This document shows positions 16,447 through 23,336 of a stretch of 33,375 bases of DNA, piece after piece. The position numbers and the translations under genes were made by a program. The stretch is from Sphingomonadaceae bacterium. Its GTDB lineage: Bacteria; Pseudomonadota; Alphaproteobacteria; Sphingomonadales; Sphingomonadaceae. The DNA is taken from assembly GCA_947476425.1 (NCBI GenBank), contig CANJQJ010000034.1, positions 1 to 33,375 of the forward strand. The letters are read 5' to 3'. The notes under the pieces were generated by a model that was not told the DNA's origin, made no database searches, and saw nothing but the letters and a program-made list of their open reading frames with translations. Numbering within the stretch: the stretch's first letter is position 1; every line of letters starts with the position of its first letter.

Positions 16447-17166
16447 GTGGCGAAAACCATTGCGATTGTCGGTGCGGGCCCAGGCGTTGGCCTTGCCGTC
16501 GCGGAGCGTTTCGGCGCCGAAGGATTTTCTGTCGCACTGATCGCACGCAATTCGACGAAACTGGACGGACTTGTGGCGCAGCTCAAGGCCAAGGGAATCG
16601 ATGCGGCAGGCTTTGCCGCAGATGTCACGGACACCGCTGGTCTGGCCGATGCCCTCGCCAAGGCAGCAACGCATTTCGGATCTATCGATGTTCTCGAATA
16701 TGGCCCCACCGCAACGCCCGACAGCCTTCTTCCACCACGCCGCATGACTGTCGAAAACGAACAACTTCATCTCGACATTGCCGTGCTCGGCGCAATCACC
16801 GCCGTAAATACAGTGTTGCCAGCGATGCTCGAGCGCAAGTCAGGCGCGCTGCTCTTCACCACGGCAGCCTCGGCACAGCACCCGGTTTCCTTCACTGCGA
16901 GCTTCGGCGTCGCCGCAGGCGCTGCCCTCAATTATGCGCGAGTGCTCTACCAGGAGCTCAAGCCTGAAGGCATCTATTCAGGCATCGTCTCGATCTGCGG
17001 AATGGTAGTCCAACGCGGCGAAGAGAATGGCCCAAGCCCAACCGGCCTGCCGCTCGTCGCTGCGCAGGACATCGCTGACGCACACTGGCAGCTGTACACC
17101 GACCGCAACGGGCCGGAACGCATTCTGGGCGACACATCGATCCTCCTCGCCGCCGCCGCGATATAG
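16447..17166 (+). CDS. SDR-fold protein lacking the catalytic Tyr and Lys
   Basis: A Rossmann-fold SDR of 239 residues begins with VAKTIAIVGAGPGVGLAVAERFG, where GAGPGVG is the dinucleotide-binding loop. The start is GTG 16447, preceded by GGGAGAAAGAAC; the upstream in-frame extension overlaps the nuclease promoter and does not look like SDR. The NNAG motif reads EYGPT and the Tyr-x-x-x-Lys active site reads FGVAA, so neither catalytic residue is present. It therefore either binds cofactor without classical catalysis or uses other residues. It runs divergently from the nuclease and converges with the cyclase gene over a repeat. Confidence 0.8.
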   Translation: MAKTIAIVGAGPGVGLAVAERFGAEGFSVALIARNSTKLDGLVAQLKAKGIDAAGFAADVTDTAGLADALAKAATHFGSIDVLEYGPTATPDSLLPPRRMTVENEQLHLDIAVLGAITAVNTVLPAMLERKSGALLFTTAASAQHPVSFTASFGVAAGAALNYARVLYQELKPEGIYSGIVSICGMVVQRGEENGPSPTGLPLVAAQDIADAHWQLYTDRNGPERILGDTSILLAAAAI

Positions 17167-17167
17167 C

Positions 17168-17260
17168 CGTCATCCCGGCGGATGCCGGGATCCACGTTAC
17201 GGAGTTCCTCCGATCGCGAGACCATTGGGTCCCACGGATCCCGACTTTCGTCGGGATGCC
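17168..17260. repeat. palindromic intergenic repeat, related to the MITE-like element
   Basis: Two local hairpins, CCCGGC-GGAT-GCCGGG (about 17174-17189) and CCCGACTTTCGTCGGG (about 17240-17255), flank a spacer. The right half (17226-17258) matches the reverse complement of 12837-12869 at 32 of 33 positions. The 27-bp terminal repeats of that element are missing here. It begins one base after the SDR stop codon, between convergent genes, and could act as a bidirectional transcription barrier. Confidence 0.7.
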
Positions 17261-17298
17261 GGGCAAGTGCGTCTCAAGCGAACCGCGTTTCGATCCTG

Positions 17299-18306
17299 CT
17301 AGACCAGCGCCACCGGCGTTACCGGCGAGCCCACGCTGCCCGGCAAGCGCAATGGCGGCGCCGTAAGCAGGAATGCCGAACGCCCTGCCGCACGCATGTA
17401 TCGAGCAAGCTCGGCAAGATACCACATCTCGCCGAGATGAATTCCCAGCTTGAAGAGACAGAGTTCATGCAACGGCAGGAAAGACGCGCCATGGTCGCAG
17501 CGACCATGCTCGAATGCCACCTGTTCGACGGCAGGGTGATCTGAGCATATCGCGACGACGCCACTGTCCACGATCCACTGCAAAAGTCGGTTGTCGCTGC
17601 CGTCGAGGGCCACGCCGGCCTCCGCTAGTCGTTCGCTATCGGGGTTCTTGTTCATACTGAGCAGGAGTTCGTCATAGCCGCCCCAGAGCAGCAGGAAATC
17701 TCCCGCGCGCACGTCCGCTTTCTGGGCAGCGATCGCTCGCATGAAGGCATCGTAGCCGACTGAGGGCCCGGTCTCATCGCGACCCGCCTCCAGATCGATC
17801 AGTACAGCCCGTCCCTGCACCCCAGCCATTGCGAGGTTCTCGATCCCCAGCCGGTGCGCATAAGGCTTCTTGCCGCCAACGAGATGCTCGTCCGCGCGGT
17901 AGCCGTTATAATAGACCGCTTCCTCTACCCCGTCCCCGTCGGCGTCGAACATGCGCCCCCAATGGGCAAGCGAATCCCATTGGGTGCTGTACTGCGTCGA
18001 AAGCGTCACTGCGTCGTCACAGACCAGGTCGCGCGATCCCGGCATCAATTCGCCAAACGGATAATTATAGACGTCGCGGCCCGACACCTGTCGTGTCAGC
18101 AACTCGGGCGGCTCGCGCCCCATCACCACGCCCGACCAACCCGGATAATCCAGCGGAAGGCTGAGCGTGAAAGAGCGCCCATCCCTGACCTCGGCCAGCC
18201 CCTCGAGTCGCTTTTCGGGGGTAAGCAGGTTCATTCGGCCGATCTGGTCGTCCTCGCCGAAATCGCCCCAGTTCGATCCTTCCGGTCGGTTTATCCAACG
18301 ACTCAT
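17299..18306 (-). CDS. cyclase family protein (kynurenine formamidase-like fold)
   Basis: This 335-residue member of the cyclase/putative metal-dependent hydrolase superfamily includes formamidases and lactone- or amide-opening enzymes. The metal-motif region reads TQYSTQWDSLAHWG (104-117). It corresponds to the HxGTHxDxPxH pattern but with Gln at the first two His positions; D111 and H115 remain. Other family segments are GRAVLIDLEAG and AICSDHPAVEQ, and a C-terminal SAFLLTAPPLRLPGSVGSPVTP. Start 18306 (MSRWINRP…) is preferred over an upstream in-frame start at 18351 inside the SDR gene. It follows that SDR by 13 nt, so the two form an operon. Confidence 0.82.
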   Translation of the reverse strand: MSRWINRPEGSNWGDFGEDDQIGRMNLLTPEKRLEGLAEVRDGRSFTLSLPLDYPGWSGVVMGREPPELLTRQVSGRDVYNYPFGELMPGSRDLVCDDAVTLSTQYSTQWDSLAHWGRMFDADGDGVEEAVYYNGYRADEHLVGGKKPYAHRLGIENLAMAGVQGRAVLIDLEAGRDETGPSVGYDAFMRAIAAQKADVRAGDFLLLWGGYDELLLSMNKNPDSERLAEAGVALDGSDNRLLQWIVDSGVVAICSDHPAVEQVAFEHGRCDHGASFLPLHELCLFKLGIHLGEMWYLAELARYMRAAGRSAFLLTAPPLRLPGSVGSPVTPVALV

Positions 18307-18319
18307 CTCGCAGTGCCCA

Positions 18320-19081
18320 TCATCGCGCCGCGTCGATCGCAAAGCCGCCATCGGCGTTCAACGTATAGCCGGTAACATAGGCAGAATCGGCACTGGCCAG
18401 GAACAATGCCGCCGGAGCAATGTCGCTGTCGGGAGATCCGATGCGCGGGAGCGCCAGTTGCGGCGGTGGCGGCGGTCCGTCACCCCCACCGGTTGACTCA
18501 CGCATGGCATCGGTCAGGGCCACCGGGCAGAGGACATTGACCCGAATATTCTTGGCGCCCCATTCACGCGCTGCCGTGCGGCTGAGCGCTCGTATCGCTT
18601 CCTTCGAGGCGCTGTATGGCATGTATCCGGGAATGGAGAGCATTGCCGCTGGCGAACCAAGATTGATCACCGAGCCGCCGTTACGTTCAAGATGCGGATA
18701 GCAAGCCTGCATGAACGAAAGCGTCGCAAAGAAGCCCGTATTGAATTGGCTCTCGATCGTCTCGCGCTTTGCATCGATCACGGTTGCGGAAATCGTCGTG
18801 GCGTCGAAGGCGTTGTTCACCAGGATGTCGACAGTTCCATATTCCGCGGCGACTGCGGCAACGGCGCCGGGGATGCTCGCACCGTCGCCAACATCGCAAA
18901 GGATGCAGATTGCCTGGCCGCCCGCTGCGCGAATCTGCTCCACGACGACGTCGCCGCTGGCCTTGTTGCGCACGATAACCGCGACCTTGGCGCCTTCCTT
19001 CGCAAAAAGCAGGCTGATCGCCTTGCCGATACCGCGGCTGGCGCCAGTAACAAGCGCAACTTTCCCATCAAGTCTGCCCAT
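18320..19081 (-). CDS. SDR family NAD(P)-dependent oxidoreductase
   Basis: This classical 253-residue SDR has TGASRGIG (12-19), an Arg in the VIVRNK loop after the second strand (suggesting NADP), VNNAF, and a full catalytic set: Ser in LGSPAAM, Tyr and Lys in MPYSASKEA. A proline/glycine-rich insert (GGGDGPPPPPQ) follows the VALTDAM segment, in the substrate-loop region, and is unusual. The ribosome site AGGAGG is strong, 6 nt before the ATG. It is first in an operon with the cyclase. A dyad about 49 bp upstream may be an operator. Confidence 0.87.
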   Translation of the reverse strand: MGRLDGKVALVTGASRGIGKAISLLFAKEGAKVAVIVRNKASGDVVVEQIRAAGGQAICILCDVGDGASIPGAVAAVAAEYGTVDILVNNAFDATTISATVIDAKRETIESQFNTGFFATLSFMQACYPHLERNGGSVINLGSPAAMLSIPGYMPYSASKEAIRALSRTAAREWGAKNIRVNVLCPVALTDAMRESTGGGDGPPPPPQLALPRIGSPDSDIAPAALFLASADSAYVTGYTLNADGGFAIDAAR

Positions 19082-19129
19082 GCAATCCTCCTCTTTTTCA
19101 AACGCCTGCCTTTTCCGGCGACGAATTTA

Positions 19130-19152
19130 TCATTGACGCCGACGATCAATCA
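19130..19152. promoter_or_regulatory. candidate operator dyad upstream of the SDR-cyclase operon
   Basis: TCATTGA, nine bases, TCAATCA form an imperfect inverted repeat with 6 of 7 arm positions matching. It lies 49-71 bp upstream of the SDR start codon, a normal place for a TetR- or GntR-type operator. No cognate regulator is encoded in the window. Confidence 0.3.
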
Positions 19153-19260
19153 CCCTGCGCGCCTCGGGCGTCAGAATAGCTGAAGGCCCGTTCCCGGCAA
19201 TGACCAAAGATTAATATGAAACGCCATTGATGCGTGCGATCGACATCGGACCGCACTGCC

Positions 19261-21084
19261 TCACTCCACAGTGACACTCTTGGCGAGATTGCGCGGCTGA
19301 TCCACGTCGGTGCCCTTCGCTACAGCCACATGGTAAGCGAGCAACTGGACGGGGATCGCGTAGATCATCGGCGCGATCAGGGGATGAACGCTTGGCATTT
19401 CGATCGTCGCGATCGTGCCCTCGCCGGCCTCCGCAATGCCGGCTGCATCGGAAATCAGGACCACCCGGCCGCCACGTGCCTGGACTTCCTGCATGTTCGA
19501 GACGGTCTTCTCGAACAACGGTCCCGAAGGCGCGATCACGATCACCGGGACGCTGTCGTCGATCAGCGCGATCGGCCCGTGCTTCATCTCGCCTGCGGCA
19601 TAGCCTTCGGCATGGATATAGCTGATTTCCTTGAGCTTCAGTGCTCCTTCGAGCGCCAGCGGATAATCGGGACCACGGCCCAGATACAGCACATCTCGCG
19701 CCTGCGCGATGGTGTGTGCCATCGCTTCGATCTCGCCGTCGTGGCTGAGCGCCGCGTTCATCGCGGCAGGCGCCTCGACCAGATGACGAACGATCTCGCG
19801 CTCCTCGACTTCCGAAAGCCGACCCTTCGCACGCGCCAGATTGGCGGCGAGTGCAGCCAGCACCGCCAGCTGACAAGTGAATGCCTTGGTTGATGCGACG
19901 CCGATCTCGGGTCCGGCATGCGTCGGCAGGAGCAGATCTGCCTCGCGCGCCATCGAACTCGTCGGCACGTTGACGACGACGGCGATCTTCTGCCCCTCGG
20001 CGCGAGCATGGCGGAGAGCCGCCAGCGTGTCGGCAGTCTCACCGGACTGGCTGATGAACAGCGCAAGGCCGCCCTCTTCGAGGACAGGCTCGCGATAGCG
20101 AAACTCTGAAGCGACATCGAGATCGACCGGCATCCGAGCGAACTGTTCGAACCAGTATTTCGCGACCATTCCCGCATAGTAGCTCGTTCCGCACGCTACG
20201 ATCGTTACTCGCCGAATTGCGGCGAGATCGAAGTCGGGCACTGGCAACGAAACCTTGCCCTCGAGCGGTCGAAGATAGGATCCAAGCGTTTGCGCCACTA
20301 CCACCGGTTGCTCAAAGATCTCCTTGAGCATGAAGTGGCGATAATTGCCCTTGTCGATCAACGCACCGGTAACACCCGATACGGTGACGGGGCGTTCCAC
20401 CGGACGATCCTCGCGATCGTAGATCTTGCTTCCGGTGCGCGTGATGACGACATAATCGCCCTCATCGAGATAGGCGATCTTCTGGGTGAGCGGCGCCAGC
20501 GCCAGCGCGTCCGAACCCAGGTAGGTTTCGCCATCCCCATAGCCAACCACGAGCGGCGAACCCAGACGCGCGCCGATGAGCATGTCGGGTCGGCTCTTGA
20601 ACAGGATCGCGAGCGCAAACGCGCCGCGCAGCCGCTTGAGCGCTGCCGCCACCGCCGCAACCGGTTCCAACCCGCTTTCGACGAGGTCGGAAATCAGGTG
20701 CGCCACCACTTCGCTGTCGGTCTGGCTTTCGAACCGGCGGCCTTTCGCGGCCAGTTCCTCTCGCAGCGCCTTGAAGTTCTCGATGATGCCATTGTGGACG
20801 ATGGCAACTTCGTCCGTCGCATGCGGATGCGCATTGCTGGTAGTCGGTGCGCCATGGGTCGCCCAGCGCGTGTGTGCGATGCCAGTCAGTCCAGCCAGCG
20901 GTTGCTCCATTAGCAGCCGGCCGAGATTGTCGAGCTTGCCTTCCGCGCGCCGCCGATCCAGCTGCCCGTCGTGAACGGTGCAAATGCCGGCCGAATCATA
21001 GCCGCGATATTCGAGCCGCCTCAGCCCTGCGAGCAGTCGTTCACTGACTTCCGACGCGCCTACGATACCGATGATGCCACACAT
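19261..21084 (-). CDS. glmS: glutamine--fructose-6-phosphate aminotransferase (isomerising)
   Basis: GlmS (607 residues) makes glucosamine-6-phosphate from fructose-6-phosphate and glutamine, the first step of UDP-GlcNAc synthesis for peptidoglycan and lipopolysaccharide. The N-terminal nucleophile Cys2 follows the initiator Met (MCGIIGIVG), and the glutaminase domain has HTRWATHGAPTTSNAHPH and HNGIIENF. Two SIS sugar-isomerase domains follow: CGTSYYAGMVAKYW and SQSGETADTLAALRHA in the first, LGRGPDYPLALEGALKLKEISY in the second. The C-terminus LAKSVTVE is the conserved catalytic end. Its start lies 1 nt after the glmU stop, so translation is probably coupled. Length is normal for the family. 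Confidence 0.97.
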   Translation of the reverse strand: MCGIIGIVGASEVSERLLAGLRRLEYRGYDSAGICTVHDGQLDRRRAEGKLDNLGRLLMEQPLAGLTGIAHTRWATHGAPTTSNAHPHATDEVAIVHNGIIENFKALREELAAKGRRFESQTDSEVVAHLISDLVESGLEPVAAVAAALKRLRGAFALAILFKSRPDMLIGARLGSPLVVGYGDGETYLGSDALALAPLTQKIAYLDEGDYVVITRTGSKIYDREDRPVERPVTVSGVTGALIDKGNYRHFMLKEIFEQPVVVAQTLGSYLRPLEGKVSLPVPDFDLAAIRRVTIVACGTSYYAGMVAKYWFEQFARMPVDLDVASEFRYREPVLEEGGLALFISQSGETADTLAALRHARAEGQKIAVVVNVPTSSMAREADLLLPTHAGPEIGVASTKAFTCQLAVLAALAANLARAKGRLSEVEEREIVRHLVEAPAAMNAALSHDGEIEAMAHTIAQARDVLYLGRGPDYPLALEGALKLKEISYIHAEGYAAGEMKHGPIALIDDSVPVIVIAPSGPLFEKTVSNMQEVQARGGRVVLISDAAGIAEAGEGTIATIEMPSVHPLIAPMIYAIPVQLLAYHVAVAKGTDVDQPRNLAKSVTVE

Positions 21085-21085
21085 A

Positions 21086-22441
21086 TTACTTCTTCGCCTT
21101 TCGTGCCGCCATCACGGCGCGGAAGGAAGCCGCCCAGCCGGGCTTGACCTCCTGCATGTTGCGCGAGATCGCCAATGCATCGGGTGCGACGTCGTGCGTG
21201 ACCACCGATCCGGCAGCGACGATCGCTCCCTTGCCGATCGTCACCGGGGCGACCAGCGCGCTGTTCGACCCGATGAACGCCCCCTCGCCGATCGTCGTGC
21301 GGTATTTGAGGAAACCGTCATAATTGCACGTGATCGTGCCAGCGCCGACATTTGCCTTCGCGCCGATCTCGGCGTCGCCGATATAGGTGAGGTGATTGAC
21401 CTTGGCGCCCGGACCGAGCGTCGATTTCTTGATCTCGACGAAATTGCCGACCTTCGCGCCCTCGCCGATGTCGGCACCGGGGCGTAATCTGGCAAACGGT
21501 CCGATTTCAGCGCCAGCTTCGATCGTTGCACCTTCGATATGGCTGAAGCCATGGATCACGACATTGTCGCCAATCGTCACGCCCGGACCGAAAAACACGT
21601 TTGGCTCGATCACGACATCACGCCCGATCACCGTATCATGCGCGAACCACACGGTCGTCGGATCGAGCAGGCTTGCCCCGTCTGCCATCGCCTCGGTGCG
21701 ACGACGCTGCTGCCATTCCGCTTCGACCCCTGCCAGCTCAGCCCGACTATTCACCCCCGCAACCTCCCATGCCTCTGTCTCGATCACTGCCGAGCGCTGC
21801 CCTTCGGCAGCGCCAAGCATCACGATATCGGGGAGGTAATATTCCCCTGCCGCATTATCGTTGCCGACTTTCGCCAGCAGGCGCCACAGATCGGCCGATC
21901 GCACCGCCATCAGTCCGGAATTGCACAGGGTTACCGCGCGTTCCTCGGAATTCGCATCCTTGAATTCGACCATCTTGACGATCGCGCCATCAGCTTCGGC
22001 GATGATCCGGCCATAGGCGAGCGCGTCCTCCGGACGAAATCCAAGCACGACCACCAGCGGCGCATCGGCGGCGTTCAATCGCGCCAGCATCGCGGTCATC
22101 GTCTCGCTCGAAATCATTGGCACGTCGCCATAGAGAATCAGCACGTCGCCCTCGAAACCCGTCAGCGCAGCCTCGGCCTGCTGGACCGCATGCGCGGTGC
22201 CAAGCTGCGGCTCCTGCACAGCGAGCAGCGCATCATGATCGCGTGCGAACTTCTCCACTTGCTCTCGACCGCTGCCGACCACGATCACACGCGCCTGCGG
22301 TTGCAGCGCATCGACGCTCGCGACCAGATGCGCGAGCATCGGATGGCCCGCGATCGGGTGTAGAACCTTGTGGAGGCCGGACTTCATCCGTGTGCCTTTA
22401 CCGGCGGCGAGGATGACAGCAGCAACAGGTGGAGTGGACAT
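21086..22441 (-). CDS. glmU: bifunctional UDP-GlcNAc pyrophosphorylase / glucosamine-1-P acetyltransferase
   Basis: GlmU (451 residues) acetylates glucosamine-1-phosphate and then couples it to UTP, giving UDP-GlcNAc. The N-terminal uridylyltransferase domain has LAAGKGTRMKS (11-21) and LYGDVPMIS. The C-terminal left-handed beta-helix shows hexapeptide repeats (IGDNVVIHGFSHIEGATIEAG, IGPFARLRPGADIGEGAKVGNFVEIKKS) and the acetyl-CoA region NYDGFLKYRT. I place the start at ATG 22441, with AAGGA upstream; the open frame extends to 22690 but overlaps gph and is not family-like. It is operonic with glmS and divergent from gph over 59 bp. Confidence 0.96.
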   Translation of the reverse strand: MSTPPVAAVILAAGKGTRMKSGLHKVLHPIAGHPMLAHLVASVDALQPQARVIVVGSGREQVEKFARDHDALLAVQEPQLGTAHAVQQAEAALTGFEGDVLILYGDVPMISSETMTAMLARLNAADAPLVVVLGFRPEDALAYGRIIAEADGAIVKMVEFKDANSEERAVTLCNSGLMAVRSADLWRLLAKVGNDNAAGEYYLPDIVMLGAAEGQRSAVIETEAWEVAGVNSRAELAGVEAEWQQRRRTEAMADGASLLDPTTVWFAHDTVIGRDVVIEPNVFFGPGVTIGDNVVIHGFSHIEGATIEAGAEIGPFARLRPGADIGEGAKVGNFVEIKKSTLGPGAKVNHLTYIGDAEIGAKANVGAGTITCNYDGFLKYRTTIGEGAFIGSNSALVAPVTIGKGAIVAAGSVVTHDVAPDALAISRNMQEVKPGWAASFRAVMAARKAKK

Positions 22442-22500
22442 GCAGGTTCCTTGCCACGGAAAGCTTGCCAATTCCATACGGTGACGGGCATTGCGCGAAG

Positions 22501-23166
22501 ATGACCAACTTTCCATTTCCAGTCGTGGTGTTCGATCTAGACGGCACCTTGCTCGACACCGCGCCCGACCTGACTGCCGCGTTGAACCATGCACTGACGG
22601 TAATGGGTCGCCCCGCCGTGCCCGAGGCGTCGGTGCGCCATATGGTCGGCCACGGGGCTCGCGCGCTGCTCCAGAAGGGGCTCGCTGCAACGGGTGAAAT
22701 GAGCGAGGCGCTCGTCGAACAAGGCTTTCCGATCTTCATCGATTATTACAGCGCAAATATCGCCGTCGGCAGCCGCCCCTTTCCCGGGATCGAGGCCGCG
22801 CTCGAAGTCTTGTCCTCACGTGGCGTCAAGCTTGCCGTCTGCACCAACAAGCTGGAGAGCTTGAGCCGCCAGTTGATCGACGCCATCGGCTGGCAGGATC
22901 GCTTCGTCGCCCTCGTCGGCGGTGACACGCTTCCGGTCCGCAAGCCCGATCCCGCCCCCCTGTTCGAGGCAATCGCGCGCTCGGGCGGCGGACGGGCGGC
23001 GTTTGTCGGCGATTCGATCACCGATACGCTCACCGGGCAGAATGCGAAGATCCCGACCGTGGCGGTAACCTTCGGCTTCTCCGATCGCCCGCACGACCAG
23101 CTGGGCGCCGACCGGTTGATCGATCATTTCGACGAGCTGGTGGGGGCGCTGGAAGCGTTGGGCTGA
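22501..23166 (+). CDS. gph: phosphoglycolate phosphatase (HAD family hydrolase)
   Basis: This 221-residue HAD-superfamily phosphatase has motif I FDLDGTLLDT (with the Asp nucleophile), motif II VCTNK, motif III Lys in VRKPDPAP, and motif IV FVGDSITD. The helical cap type and length match Gph, which removes 2-phosphoglycolate formed during DNA repair and metabolism. Start ATG 22501 is chosen because the upstream in-frame extension reaches into the glmU start region. The ribosome site is weak. A related HAD phosphatase of different specificity cannot be excluded. Confidence 0.85.
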   Translation: MTNFPFPVVVFDLDGTLLDTAPDLTAALNHALTVMGRPAVPEASVRHMVGHGARALLQKGLAATGEMSEALVEQGFPIFIDYYSANIAVGSRPFPGIEAALEVLSSRGVKLAVCTNKLESLSRQLIDAIGWQDRFVALVGGDTLPVRKPDPAPLFEAIARSGGGRAAFVGDSITDTLTGQNAKIPTVAVTFGFSDRPHDQLGADRLIDHFDELVGALEALG

Positions 23167-23180
23167 TCGCCCCTCCTTCT

Positions 23181-23302
23181 GACTCCCCTCCCTGGAAGGG
23201 AGGGGCTGGGGGTGGGTCGAACGGTAGCGCTGGGAACAGATTTCCTTGGCGCGCAAACGCGCGCACCCACCCCCAACCCCTCCCTTGTCAGGGAGGGGAG
23301 TC
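23181..23302. repeat. large palindromic intergenic repeat between convergent genes
   Basis: Two nearly identical inverted arms (23181-23217 and 23265-23302) each contain their own hairpin: CCCCTCCC-TGGAA-GGGAGGGG and CCCCTCCC-TTGTCA-GGGAGGGG. They also share GGGGGTGGGT/ACCCACCCCC. The loop contains GGCGCGCAAACGCGCGC. It lies between gph and ppdK, which converge, so it may end transcription from both sides; no T-run is present. Confidence 0.7.
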
Positions 23303-23336
23303 TATGGCGCGCCCTCCCCCTTTCAGTAACGGGAAC

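Noticed and set aside
19082-21084. glmS ribozyme/riboswitch upstream of glmS
   Set aside because: That ribozyme belongs mainly to Gram-positive bacteria, and glmS here starts 1 nt after glmU with no room for a leader.
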